DNA of 64,000 nucleotides from Promicromonospora sp. AC04 (lineage in GTDB: Bacteria; Actinomycetota; Actinomycetes; Actinomycetales; Cellulomonadaceae). The first letter of the stretch is position 1; each line of letters starts with the position of its first letter. The stretch covers positions 434,001 through 498,000 of the forward strand of contig NZ_QBUG01000002.1 of NCBI RefSeq assembly GCF_003058225.1, written 5' to 3'. Of the stretch, positions 27,617 to 36,944 are shown in pieces. The translations under genes were made by a program, and so were the position numbers. Under the pieces are notes generated by a model. It saw nothing but the letters and a program-made list of their open reading frames with translations, had not been told where the DNA came from and did not search any database.

Positions 27617-28981
27617 TCAGGGCGCCTCGGTCGGCTTTCCGTTCACGCCCTCGCGGGCCGACGGCGGGTCGGCGCGCTGCGCCGTCAGGTCACGCGGCGT
27701 CAGGGTGAACCCCTGCCAGTGCATCTCCATGGGGCTCTGGTCCTCGTCGCGCGCGACGTGATGGAAGCCGACGGCGACCCACGTGACGACGTCGGACAGC
27801 TCGGCCTCGTCCTCCGCGAAGTCGAGCACGCCCGACCCGCAGGTCCCCTCCTTGTTCGCCGTGGCGAACAGCTGGCAGTCGTCCGCCTCGGTGAACGCGA
27901 TGGCGTAGCCGCCGCCGGCCTCGCCGCCGTGCCGGTGGTCCTGGGTGAGCTCGAACGGCGTCGTCGCGCCCGCGTCCACCTGGTACGAGATCTCGTGCCC
28001 GTCCTCGTTGAGGACGTCGGGGTTCACCACGCGCCACCAGCGCCGGTCCGCGGCCTCGGCCGTGCCCTCGCGCGAGATCCGGGTCAGCCCGCCCTCGACG
28101 AGCGGCGACCGCGGCCCCAGCTCGCCGGTCGGCGCGGCGTCGTACTGCTCCACCACCTGGCCGCCCTGCCCGCCGAGCGCCCAGTGCACCCGCCACACCG
28201 CGTTGTGGGAGTGGCTCGTGGCGTAGTCGGTCTCCCCTGGGCCCACCGGCCAGCCATGGGCCGGGTCGTCCCCGTAGTCCTCGGGCGAGAGGTCGCCGGT
28301 CGCGCCGAGGTCGGACCGGATGCTGCCGTCGCCGCCGAACGTGTACTGGCTGACGTACTCGTACCAGCCGACCTTCGAGATGGTCGCGAGCCGCAGATCG
28401 GTGCGCCGGGCCACCTCGGTGCCCGCGGTGTCGCTGCTGCGGTACGCGATCCCGCCGTCGACCACCTCCTGGCACAGCACGGAGCGGCGCTCGGCGCCGC
28501 CGCCCATCGAGCCGTCGCCGATCTTCGGCACGTTCGCCTCAAGACGCTCACCCAGGCACTCCGTCTCGGTGAGGGTCATCATGTGGCTGCCGCCGAAGCC
28601 CTGCGTGGTGATGTCCTCTGTGTTGCGCAGGCCGGTGTCGTACGGCACCTCGAGCTGCCCGATCGACAGCTCGGCGAGCACCTGCACGGGCGTGTCCCCG
28701 GCGGGCGTGAAGTGCACGTCCTCGAGGACGAGCCCCCGGCTCGCGTCGACCCGCCAGCACATGGTCCACGTGGAACCACCGAGGAGCTCCTGCGCGATCG
28801 GTTCGTTCTCCGGGCACTTCAGGTCCACGCCGAGCGACGCGGACGAGTCCTCGCCGCGCGGGGCCGGCGCGGCCGGCAGCGCCTGTTCCACCACCATGAT
28901 CGCGGCCACGACGAGCGCGACGATGGCGGCTGCCGCGACGATCGCCGGAACCACTCGCCGCTTCGGCGACACCTCGCGCAC
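27617..28981 (-). CDS. Compact membrane-anchored copper amine oxidase-like protein
   Basis: The 454-residue protein has one N-terminal membrane segment (residues 10-34), so it should face outward. The rest matches the catalytic domain of copper amine oxidases. Tyr207 in GWYEY aligns with the topaquinone precursor (usual motif NY[DE]), and copper-ligand histidines are at 257 and 259 (HSH), 50 and 52 residues later as in known enzymes. A third His is in VGFHHVARDED (407-408). Cys142 and Cys170 match the conserved disulfide, and Asp123 the catalytic base position. The N2/N3 domains are missing and Trp206 replaces Asn. Activity is therefore plausible but unproven. Confidence 0.7.
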   Translation of the reverse strand: MREVSPKRRVVPAIVAAAAIVALVVAAIMVVEQALPAAPAPRGEDSSASLGVDLKCPENEPIAQELLGGSTWTMCWRVDASRGLVLEDVHFTPAGDTPVQVLAELSIGQLEVPYDTGLRNTEDITTQGFGGSHMMTLTETECLGERLEANVPKIGDGSMGGGAERRSVLCQEVVDGGIAYRSSDTAGTEVARRTDLRLATISKVGWYEYVSQYTFGGDGSIRSDLGATGDLSPEDYGDDPAHGWPVGPGETDYATSHSHNAVWRVHWALGGQGGQVVEQYDAAPTGELGPRSPLVEGGLTRISREGTAEAADRRWWRVVNPDVLNEDGHEISYQVDAGATTPFELTQDHRHGGEAGGGYAIAFTEADDCQLFATANKEGTCGSGVLDFAEDEAELSDVVTWVAVGFHHVARDEDQSPMEMHWQGFTLTPRDLTAQRADPPSAREGVNGKPTEAP

Positions 28982-29030
28982 GGCTCCCCCTTCGATCTTT
29001 GCTCCTGGCCCTGTGGGCCCTTACCGACGA

Positions 29031-29066
29031 GACCGGCCCGGTGCGACGAGTCGCACCGGGCCGGTC
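29031..29066 (-). terminator. Hairpin terminator of the surface-protein gene
   Basis: Two perfect 16-base arms with a CGAG loop lie 47 bases after the stop at 29113. A short T run is present only on the plus-strand side. Confidence 0.7.
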
Positions 29067-29112
29067 TTTACTGCGTCAAGACACCTGCTTGCTGCGTCAG
29101 AGACTCAGCTCA

Positions 29113-32058
29113 TCAGACGGCGGGCTTGTCGTCCGTCATCCGGCCCATCGCGGTTGCGAAGGCCTGGCTGATCTCGCGCCGGCGCTTGATCATGACCGCA
29201 CCGGCACCGAGGAGCAGCACCGTGGCGGCGATGAGCGCCGTCACATTCGCACCCGTCGAGGCGAGGCCACCGCCGTCGCCGTCGCCGGCCCCAGCGGCCG
29301 TCTCCGTGACGACGTCGAACGTGGCAGTCGCGGAGTCACCCTCGACCGTGCTGACGGCGATGCCCTCGTGGGTACCGACGTCGAGCCGCTCGTCGACCGT
29401 GAACGTCCACTGGACGTTGCCGTCGCTGTCCGCAGCCTGGGGCTGCAGGGCGAATGCCTCCGAGTTGATGAGACCGACGACGACCTCACCCTCCTCGAAG
29501 CCCGAGGCGTAGAACGTCTGCTCGTCGCCCTGCTCAGCGGTCGGCTTTTCGAAGCGGGCCGTCAGATCGCGGCCGTCGCCACCGCCGAGCTGCTCGGAGA
29601 CGACGATCGGAGTCTGCGCGCCCTCGCTGCCGTCGTCCGGCTGAGCGTCCACGATGATGACGCCCGGCGGGGTGCCCTCCGGGACCGTGATCGGCGTGGT
29701 GAAGCCGCAGTCCTCGTCGACGGTCACGTGGACCGGCTCACCGATCTTGTTGCCCTCGGTGTCCTGGAGCTGAACGGTGACGTCCACGCCGGCCGGGAAG
29801 CCCGTACCGGTGATGGTCACCTCGTCGCCCGCCGCGACGACCTTCGGCTCGGCCGTGATGGCCGGGTCCGAGCAGTCGCCCGGCGGGTTGGTGCCCGGGT
29901 CGAGGATCTCGAGCGGCGCCTCAGCACCCTCGCTGCCGTCCTCGGGCTCCGCGCCGACCACGTGGTCGCCGGGCTCGGCGTCCTCGGGGACGGTCAGGTC
30001 CGTGATGAAGCCGCAGGCCTCGTCAGGGGTGACCGTGACAGGCTCGCCGACCGGGTTGCCCTCGGCGTCGCGCAGCTGCACGACGACCGGGACGCCGGCC
30101 GGGAAGCCCTGGCCCACTACCGAGACGGTGTCGCCCGGGTAGGCGGCATTCGGCTCGACCGTCAGCGTCGGGTCCATGGCGCAGATGTCGGAACCGGAGA
30201 CAACGGCCAGCGGGGCCTCAGCGGCCTCACCGGTCGTGTCGTCGGTGCCGACGACCGTGTAGTCGCCGAGCTCGGCGTCCGCCGGAACCGGGACCGGGAC
30301 GGTGAAGCCGCCCTCGGCGTCCGTGTCGACCGCGATCGGGTCACCCACGGGGTTGCCCTCGGGGTCCTCCAGCTGCACCGTGGCGGTCGAGTCCGGCGTG
30401 TAGCCCTCGCCCGTCGCGATGGTCGACTGACCAGGCGCGACAGAACCCGGGTTCACCGTGAGGGTCGGGTCGATCTCGCCCGAACCGTCGTCCTCGGACT
30501 GGAAACGCACAGCGGCGTTGCCCAGGTTGATCCGCGCGACCTCGTTCTCCGGCAGCAGGGCGATGCTCAGTGCCGACAGGTCGAACGAGGTGACCACCGC
30601 TGCGGACGCGGCCGCGGTGGAGGTCTGGGTCACGGCGTCGGAGGTCTCCGTCACCTGACGGTTGATCGTGATCGAGAGGACCTGCGCCAGCACGTCGAAG
30701 ACCGGCGAGAGCATCTCGCGGACCGGAGCCGTGATGGAGTCCGTCTTGAGGTCGTTGATCAGCAGCTCGAAGATGTTGTCACCCTCGTCGCTGATCAGCA
30801 GGTCGTACACCGGGCCAAGGATCGGCGCGAGCGCACCGCCCGTGGTGTTGATGGTGTTCACCAGGACCGTGGCGATCGGGGCCATCGTGCCCGTGCTGTT
30901 GTTCACGGCCTCGGGGAAGTCGCCGTTCACGGCGTCGGCCAGCGGGAGCGCCCACGACACGTCGAGGGTGCCGAGCGGCCCCTCCTCGTAGAAGGCGAGG
31001 TTGATCGTCACCGAGTTCAGCGAGTCCTCGATCGCGCCGATGAGGATGCGGGTGACTTCCTGCATCAGCTCGTGCACGGTCTCCGCGATCAGCGGGTAGG
31101 TCGTGTCGTCGATGAGCTCGTAGTTCGGCGGCAGCTCGTTGAGGCCGCCCTCGGTCTCATCGGGGTTGTCCACCAGCTTGTCGAGGTGGATCTCCAGCTG
31201 ACCGGTCGACAGGTCGATGGTGATCAGCTGGTTCGCCGAGGTGATCGGCTCCCCCACGACGGACTGGAACAGGTTCTCCTGCATGTTGCTGTCCACGGTG
31301 ATCGTGGGCGTCGGAACACCCGGGACCGCGTCGAACAGGCCGGTCAGCGCGCTGCTGTCGAGGTTCTCGTTGACGAGGTTCTCGACGGTCGTGTCGATGG
31401 TGCCGCCGATGTCGTAGATCGACGAGGCAGCGTTCTCGATGACCGGGGAGTGCAGGAACAGGTCCGCGTCGCCGACGCGGTACTGGCCGGGGCCGCTCAC
31501 GCCGTCCTGGTCCAGGAGCACGCCGTCCTCGGCGGTGACCTCAGCCGCACCAGCGCCGACTTCCAGCAGCAGCTGGTCGACGATCTGGTCCGTAAGGCCG
31601 TCGACGCCCAGCAGGCGCGCGGCCGACAGGACGTCAACGGACGCCTTGCCGAAGTCCTCGGTCTCGCCGTCCAGGGTCACGCCGCCGTCCGCGCCGAGCA
31701 GGCCGGACACCGCGTGCGCGTCAACCGCGGACGACGCCTCGCTCTTGCTGGCCAGCGCACCGAGCTGACCGTAGTCCAGGATCTCGTCGAGGGGGACCTC
31801 GACGTCACCGAGCTGGACGAGCTCCGAGCCGAGCAGCTCGACGTTGAGGTTGCCCTCGTTCGCACCCGGGTTCGACTCGGAGCCGGCGTCCGAGTAAGCG
31901 GCTGCAAGCAGCGCCTTCTTGAAGAGCGTCGAGTCGAGGACGCTCGCAGCGGCCTCGGCCGGCTCGTCCGGGTAGTTGTTCACTGCGACCGCAGGCAGTC
32001 CGGTGGCCGAGACCACGACTGCCGTCGCCGCGACGGTCACCAGGGATCGGCGCAACAT
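29113..32058 (-). CDS. Large cell-wall-anchored surface protein (choice-of-anchor G type)
   Basis: The 981-residue protein starts with a Sec signal peptide (LRRSLVTVAATAVVVSATGLPAVA). It has a long N-terminal region of about 450 residues resembling choice-of-anchor G proteins (AAASVLDSTLFKKALLA, LLGSELVQLG), three or four Ig/IPT-like repeats of about 85 residues (each beginning near DPTLTV or DPAITAEP and ending in EGAEAPL-like strands), and a C-terminal sorting signal: LASTGANV, a membrane span and KRRRE. LAxTG is an actinobacterial sortase-type signal. The protein is acidic. The ATG at 32058 has GGAGGGG upstream. It may act in adhesion or wall structure. Confidence 0.75.
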   Translation of the reverse strand: MLRRSLVTVAATAVVVSATGLPAVAVNNYPDEPAEAAASVLDSTLFKKALLAAAYSDAGSESNPGANEGNLNVELLGSELVQLGDVEVPLDEILDYGQLGALASKSEASSAVDAHAVSGLLGADGGVTLDGETEDFGKASVDVLSAARLLGVDGLTDQIVDQLLLEVGAGAAEVTAEDGVLLDQDGVSGPGQYRVGDADLFLHSPVIENAASSIYDIGGTIDTTVENLVNENLDSSALTGLFDAVPGVPTPTITVDSNMQENLFQSVVGEPITSANQLITIDLSTGQLEIHLDKLVDNPDETEGGLNELPPNYELIDDTTYPLIAETVHELMQEVTRILIGAIEDSLNSVTINLAFYEEGPLGTLDVSWALPLADAVNGDFPEAVNNSTGTMAPIATVLVNTINTTGGALAPILGPVYDLLISDEGDNIFELLINDLKTDSITAPVREMLSPVFDVLAQVLSITINRQVTETSDAVTQTSTAAASAAVVTSFDLSALSIALLPENEVARINLGNAAVRFQSEDDGSGEIDPTLTVNPGSVAPGQSTIATGEGYTPDSTATVQLEDPEGNPVGDPIAVDTDAEGGFTVPVPVPADAELGDYTVVGTDDTTGEAAEAPLAVVSGSDICAMDPTLTVEPNAAYPGDTVSVVGQGFPAGVPVVVQLRDAEGNPVGEPVTVTPDEACGFITDLTVPEDAEPGDHVVGAEPEDGSEGAEAPLEILDPGTNPPGDCSDPAITAEPKVVAAGDEVTITGTGFPAGVDVTVQLQDTEGNKIGEPVHVTVDEDCGFTTPITVPEGTPPGVIIVDAQPDDGSEGAQTPIVVSEQLGGGDGRDLTARFEKPTAEQGDEQTFYASGFEEGEVVVGLINSEAFALQPQAADSDGNVQWTFTVDERLDVGTHEGIAVSTVEGDSATATFDVVTETAAGAGDGDGGGLASTGANVTALIAATVLLLGAGAVMIKRRREISQAFATAMGRMTDDKPAV

Positions 32059-32421
32059 GACGCCACCCCTCCGACGTCGGCGTGACGGTACTTGCGTTCG
32101 GTTCAAAAGAACTCACTCCTCAATCAATCGCGCTTCAAGTAGAGAAAGCGTCCGGATCGGTACGTGATCACGTCCGGTTCGTCGGGGCGGTGGCGCAAGA
32201 CACACCGGCTCCCGGCCCTTAGGGAACAGCGGTTCTCAGGGACCTGCCAGGCAGGGCGGTAATCGTGCGCTGACGCAACGGAACGCAAATCGGGGTGCGC
32301 TCGAACCGATCCGAGGCGCGACCATTGCAGCCACACGCGTATCGGCGGAGAGAAGTGAAGGACGTCCGAAATGCCGGGTGAAAAGTAGCGGCAATAGCGG
32401 GTGAAATTCTGCGTTGGTGCG
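32059..32421. other. Intergenic region of 363 bases upstream of the surface protein
   Basis: It holds the surface-protein start region and a 12-base palindrome at 32162. I see no gene and no convincing -35/-10 pair. The LuxR regulator gene ends at its far side. Confidence 0.5.
32162..32173. promoter_or_regulatory. 12-base perfect palindrome upstream of the surface protein
   Basis: ACGTGATCACGT lies 104 bases upstream of the ATG at 32058. It could be an operator, but short palindromes also arise by chance in GC-rich DNA. Confidence 0.3.
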
Positions 32422-34758
32422 TTACCCGCTGACGAGCCAGGCCGGCGGCCTGGTCTCGGCCAGGCGCACCAGATCTCTGCGATCCCGGATGCCGAGCGTC
32501 GCGTACGCCCGGCGCAGCCGGTTGACGACGGTCCGCTCGGACACGAACGTCGCCTGCGCGATCTGCGAGTTGGTCGCACCGTGCACCGCGAGCCGGACCA
32601 TCTCCCGCTCGTGCCTGCCGAGCACCTCCCACTCGGGGTCCGTGCCACCGCTCGCATCGGCCTCGGCGAGGAACACGTCGATGCCCCGCAGCCACCCGGC
32701 CATCCCGGCCAGGCGCACCAGCGTCCGGGCCTCGTCGAGCATCGCGGTGCCGGTCGCCCGGCCCCCGCGCGTCACGGCGTACCGGCCGTACGCCACCAGC
32801 ATGCGTACGCGCTGCCAGGGCGACATGGGCGCCGGCGGGGCGTGCAACGCGGCCTCGAACGTGGCCGACGGCGTGCCGTCGTCGGCCAGGAGGGCGCCGA
32901 GCCTGGAGTAGGCGGCCGCGACGTCCGCCGCCGACCGTTCCTCGGGCGCGACCGGCGGCTCGAGGAGCCGCTGGGTACGTGGCCCCACCTGACCGGGCGG
33001 CGACGACGCCATGACCGCCTCCACGAGGTCGCACCGCACCTGCACGCGCCCCCGGTAGGGCCAGGCGCAGTGCTCGAGCGCGATGGTCAGCAGCGCGACG
33101 GCCCCTTCCGCCTGCCCGACGACGAGGTGGGCCGCGCCGAGGTCGGCGGCGTACTCGCCGAGCGCCCGCGCCGACCAGCTGCCCGCCTGGGCGGGCATGG
33201 TGCTCGCCGGGACGGTGCCGTCGACCACCGCGTCGGCCGACGCGCGCAGCCCACGGGCCGGCAGCCACTCGTCCACCGACGGGCGCAGCTCCGCCGCGTG
33301 CGCGAGATGCGCCCGGACGTCGATGGCCCGCCCGTCGAACGCCGCGACCCGGGCCGCCGCGAGGTCGCGCGCCACGATCTCCGCCACCGTGCTCCCCGAC
33401 GACGCGCCGGAGTGGTCGGCGAGGAGGCTGCGGGCGCCCGCGACGTCGCCGAGCATCAGCAGGGCGCGCACCTGGATGTCGACGCCCACCCAGTCCTGGC
33501 CGGGTGTGGCCCCGATCAGCCGCAGGTCGGCGCGGAGCCCGCTCGGGTCCGGCAGGTCGCCGGTGTCCTCCAGGCGCAGCAGCGTCACCGCCACGCGTGC
33601 GCCCGCGGCGCGGGCCTCCCCGTCGACGCCCACGGGGTCGCGCCACCACAGGTGGTCCGTCCACTCCGGGCCCACCCCGTCCGGCGTCAGCGGGCCGTCG
33701 CGGTGGTCCGCCCACGCACGGCCCGTCATCAGGGACACGCCGACGGCGCGCGCCGCCAGGCGCGGGTCGGGGCTCGCCGCGACCACCGCCCAGGGGCGGG
33801 CCGGCAGCTCGTCCAGGTGCAGCCCGTCGAGGATGCTCGCCGCCGTGCCGGGCCCGGTCACGCCCCGGTCCACGACGTAGGCCTCGTGGCCGTCCGCATG
33901 GCCGTCCGCTCCGCGCGCCTCCCGGCACAGCAGGGACAGCAGCGGGTGCCGCACTGTCGAGCGCCCGTCCCTGCGGGCCACGGCGACGCCACCCAGGTGC
34001 ACGGCCGCGAGCGCGGTCATCGTCGCCGGGTCGAGGCCGGCCAGCATCGCGCGGTAGGCGCGCCGGGCCGCGGAGCCGACGGTGTCGGGCCCGGTCCACG
34101 AGGCGTCCCCGCGCAGCTCGGCGGCGCTCAGCGAGCCCGCCAGCTCGAGCGCGAGCCGGGGGTTGCCCGCGCTCCACCAGCGCAGGTGCTCGACGACGTC
34201 GGCCGCCACCGGGACGCTCAGCTCCATGTCGAGCACGCGCCGCAGGGACCCCCTGTCGAGCGGGCCCAGCTCGAGCACCTCGACGTCGTCGGAGAGCGGC
34301 TCGACGGCGATGCTCCGCACGGCGGCGATGACCCGCCAGTCCTGCCCGTACGCCTCGTCCGCCAGGTGCTGCAGCCAGCGCGCGCGTTCCGCGGTCAGCA
34401 CCCCGACGTCGTCGACGAAGAGCACGCGCGGCCCGGTACCGCCGTCGGCCGCCCAGGCTGACACCGCACGGAGGAACCCCGCCGCGTCGAAGTCGGAGCC
34501 GTGCTCCGGGTGGTCGGGATGGGACCAGGCCGACAGGTCGATGCGCCGCCTGTTCTCCAGGTCGTGCGCCGACGGCCGGGGCGAGCACGGCCGGACCACC
34601 CGCACCGCCGACGACCCCGCACCGACCAGCTTCAGCGCGTGGAGCACCGTCGCCGTCTTGCCGATCCCGCTCAGTCCGCGCACGACAAGGACCGTCGGGT
34701 CCAAGTCGGTTGCGAAGTGCCCGATGACCCGCAGCTCTCGATCACGCCCGTGGACCAC
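32422..34758 (-). CDS. LuxR-family regulator with an AAA/STAND ATPase domain (LAL-like)
   Basis: The 778-residue protein has a Walker A motif GLSGIGKT (residues 28-35), a Walker B-like VLFVDDVGVL near 120, a long helical-repeat middle region, and a C-terminal LuxR helix-turn-helix (WEVLGRHEREMVRLAVHGATNSQIAQATFVSERTVVNRLRRAYATLGI, last 65 residues). Large ATP-binding LuxR regulators switch on nearby genes upon ligand binding; the signal here is unknown. I choose the GTG at 34758 because GGGGGAGGG lies 5 bases upstream; longer readings have no ribosome site. The surface-protein gene lies 363 bases downstream on the same strand and is a candidate target. Confidence 0.85.
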   Translation of the reverse strand: MVHGRDRELRVIGHFATDLDPTVLVVRGLSGIGKTATVLHALKLVGAGSSAVRVVRPCSPRPSAHDLENRRRIDLSAWSHPDHPEHGSDFDAAGFLRAVSAWAADGGTGPRVLFVDDVGVLTAERARWLQHLADEAYGQDWRVIAAVRSIAVEPLSDDVEVLELGPLDRGSLRRVLDMELSVPVAADVVEHLRWWSAGNPRLALELAGSLSAAELRGDASWTGPDTVGSAARRAYRAMLAGLDPATMTALAAVHLGGVAVARRDGRSTVRHPLLSLLCREARGADGHADGHEAYVVDRGVTGPGTAASILDGLHLDELPARPWAVVAASPDPRLAARAVGVSLMTGRAWADHRDGPLTPDGVGPEWTDHLWWRDPVGVDGEARAAGARVAVTLLRLEDTGDLPDPSGLRADLRLIGATPGQDWVGVDIQVRALLMLGDVAGARSLLADHSGASSGSTVAEIVARDLAAARVAAFDGRAIDVRAHLAHAAELRPSVDEWLPARGLRASADAVVDGTVPASTMPAQAGSWSARALGEYAADLGAAHLVVGQAEGAVALLTIALEHCAWPYRGRVQVRCDLVEAVMASSPPGQVGPRTQRLLEPPVAPEERSAADVAAAYSRLGALLADDGTPSATFEAALHAPPAPMSPWQRVRMLVAYGRYAVTRGGRATGTAMLDEARTLVRLAGMAGWLRGIDVFLAEADASGGTDPEWEVLGRHEREMVRLAVHGATNSQIAQATFVSERTVVNRLRRAYATLGIRDRRDLVRLAETRPPAWLVSG

Positions 34759-35096
34759 GTGGTCCCTCCCCCTGCTGCCTGCCTGGCTCCTGCGTGCCCA
34801 CGACGTCGCCGTAGGCATGGCCACGGAAGGCCCGTAACTCGATGGCACGCACACCCCAATTCACGACTCACATGAATACCGCTAAGGGACGCCACGGGAG
34901 TCTATGACAAGAGATAAATCGTGCAGGGTGAGGGTGTGATACGGGAAATTACGGCTCTTCCTGGCGCATCTCGGGCGGGTACAAGAAACGCGCAGGCTCC
35001 AGAAATGCGTCCGCAATGGCCGCTTCAGAAGCGCTCTGGCGACACGCCGGCGGACCGATCATTTCCTGCCTGTCGGTATCCGGGCGGGCGACGTCG
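34759..35096. other. Intergenic region of 338 bases upstream of the LuxR regulator
   Basis: This is less GC-rich than its surroundings and contains the regulator's ribosome site. I see no gene, repeat or clear promoter. Confidence 0.45.
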
Positions 35097-36848
35097 TCAG
35101 GCGCCCAGCAGCTCGGCGAGCACAGCGGGCACCGCCTGGGCGATCTCCAGCGCGGCGACCGGCCCGCCCCCTGACGCCCGCGCCGCCGCCCGGCCGTGCA
35201 CGAGGACCGCGGCGGCCGCGAGCCGAGCCGCGAGCGTCTCGTCCTCGACGACGTCGGCGGAGCGGCCGGCGAGCAGCGCCCCCAGGATGCCCGCGAGCAC
35301 GTCGCCCGACCCGGCGGTCGCGGTCCAGGCCGGCGCGTCAGCCTGCGCGTACGCGGCGCCCGGGCCGGCCACCACCGTGATCGCGCCTTTGAGCAGCACC
35401 GTCGCGCCGGTCGCCTGGTGCGTCGTCCGCACCCAGTGCAACGGCCGCGCCTCGACGGCCGCCCGGTCGACGTCGTGCCCGAGCTCCTGCAGCAGCTCCG
35501 CCAGCTCGCCGGCGTGCGGGGTCAGGACCGCCCACGCCGGAAGCCGGTGCTCCAGCATCGTGAGCGCGCCCGCGTCGATGACGGCGGGCATCCGGCCGCC
35601 GGTCACGTCCTCGGACAGCACCCCGGTCACGGCCGCGAGCGCCCCGAAGATCCGGCGGGCCTGGCCGTCGTCGTCGGTGTCGTTCTCCGGGTCGACCGCG
35701 GGGACGCCCGGCCCCAGGACCCAGGCCTGGACCCGGCCGCCCGCGACGACCACCTCCGGGCGGGCCAGCAGCACGCGCGTGCCGACGGCCTCCGGGCCGA
35801 GGTAGCGCACCATGCCCGCTCCGGCGCGCACGGCGCCCGACGTCGCGAGCACCGCGGCGCCCGGGTAGGTGCCCGTGCCCGCGATCACGCCGACCACGCC
35901 CCGCGTGTACTTGTGGTCGTGGGCGGTTGGCGCGGGCCACAGGGCGGCCACGTCGGCCGGCTCCAGCCGCTGCACCTTGCCCGACCCGGTGTCGTCGCCG
36001 CCCATCGCGTGCCGGCCCATCGCCACGCGCTGCGCAGCGCTGGCCCACGGGTCGGACCCCGAAGCGGTGGGGAAGCCGACGTCGATCAGCTCGACCTCGC
36101 CGGCAAGGTGGGCCGCCGGGGGCAGGAGCAGGCCGGGCTTGAGCGCGCCGAACGTCACGGTGCGGTCCGCGCGCAGGACTGGGCCGAGCACGACGCCGTC
36201 GTCCACGCCGATGCCGCTCGGGATGTCGACGGCGACCGTGTACGGCCACCGCTCCCCTGCCGCCTCGCGGGCCTCGGCGAGAGCGCGCACGAGGCCGCCG
36301 GCCGGGGGCCGAAGCGCGCCCCGCGCGCCGACGCCGACCAGGCCGTCCAGCACGACGTCGGACGCGAGGGCGGACTGGACTACGGACGGGACCCGGACGT
36401 CGGCGAGCGTCACCACGTGCCCGCCCGCGGCCTCGAACGCCGCGAGGCCCTCCTCGTGTGCCTTCGTGGACGCGAGGACCGCCGTCGCCGTCATGCCGCG
36501 CCGGGCGAGGTGCGCGCCGGCGAACAGGGTGTCGCCGCCGTTGTTGCCGGGGCCGACGAGCAGCAGAGCGCGCGCACCGCGCACGTCGCTCCGGGTGCCG
36601 GCCGCGCGGCCGGGGCGGATCCGGGCGGTGCCGGGGAGTCCGTCGGAGCCGAGGCTGCCGCGCAGGCGAACGCCGTTCGGGCGGGCGGCCGGGCGGCCCG
36701 TGGAGCGCCCGTCGACGGGCCGGGCCGCCACCTCCCGGAGCACCGCCTGGGCAAGGGCGTACGCCGCCCTGGCCATGAGCGGCTCGCCCGCGGCGATCAG
36801 CGGCTCTTCGGCCTTCCGTACCTCGTCGGAGCTCCACGCGTCTTTCAC
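35097..36848 (-). CDS. nnr: Bifunctional NAD(P)H-hydrate epimerase / ADP-dependent dehydratase
   Basis: Nnr repairs hydrated NADH and NADPH. The N-terminal half (about 1-235) is the YjeF epimerase, with GPGNNGGDTLFAGAHLARRG and VAVDIPSGIGVDDG. The C-terminal half (about 260-583) is the ADP-dependent dehydratase, with YTRGVVGVIAGTGTYPGAAVL and the late signature WTATAGSGDVLAGILGALLA. The GTG at 36848 is chosen from domain alignment; CACTAT ends 6 bases upstream. An Arg/Gly/Pro-rich stretch of about 45 residues lies between the first helix and the epimerase glycine loop, longer than usual. Linkage with acpS, alr and tsaE is common in bacteria. Confidence 0.95.
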   Translation of the reverse strand: MKDAWSSDEVRKAEEPLIAAGEPLMARAAYALAQAVLREVAARPVDGRSTGRPAARPNGVRLRGSLGSDGLPGTARIRPGRAAGTRSDVRGARALLLVGPGNNGGDTLFAGAHLARRGMTATAVLASTKAHEEGLAAFEAAGGHVVTLADVRVPSVVQSALASDVVLDGLVGVGARGALRPPAGGLVRALAEAREAAGERWPYTVAVDIPSGIGVDDGVVLGPVLRADRTVTFGALKPGLLLPPAAHLAGEVELIDVGFPTASGSDPWASAAQRVAMGRHAMGGDDTGSGKVQRLEPADVAALWPAPTAHDHKYTRGVVGVIAGTGTYPGAAVLATSGAVRAGAGMVRYLGPEAVGTRVLLARPEVVVAGGRVQAWVLGPGVPAVDPENDTDDDGQARRIFGALAAVTGVLSEDVTGGRMPAVIDAGALTMLEHRLPAWAVLTPHAGELAELLQELGHDVDRAAVEARPLHWVRTTHQATGATVLLKGAITVVAGPGAAYAQADAPAWTATAGSGDVLAGILGALLAGRSADVVEDETLAARLAAAAVLVHGRAAARASGGGPVAALEIAQAVPAVLAELLGA

Positions 36849-36932
36849 AGCCCTATAGTGCCGCTTCCTTCGCCGTCCGAGGTACCACCCGGGCATTTTG
36901 GACCGCCCCTCCCGTCCGGAACCCGGTCGGCA

Positions 36933-36938
36933 TAGGGT
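36933..36938 (+). promoter_or_regulatory. Candidate -10 (TAGGGT), leaderless start of the LLM gene
   Basis: TAGGGT ends 6 bases before the ATG at 36945. Confidence 0.5.
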
Positions 36939-36944
36939 CGGGAC

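Noticed and set aside
28999-32085. Plus-strand 1028-codon open frame opposite the surface protein
   Set aside because: It is the antisense shadow of a signal-peptide and LAxTG-bearing gene; its Arg/Asp/Val-rich product has no domain.
32219-34588. Second minus-strand long frame overlapping the LuxR regulator
   Set aside because: Ala/Arg/Gly-rich out-of-phase reading. The other frame has the Walker A and LuxR helix-turn-helix motifs.
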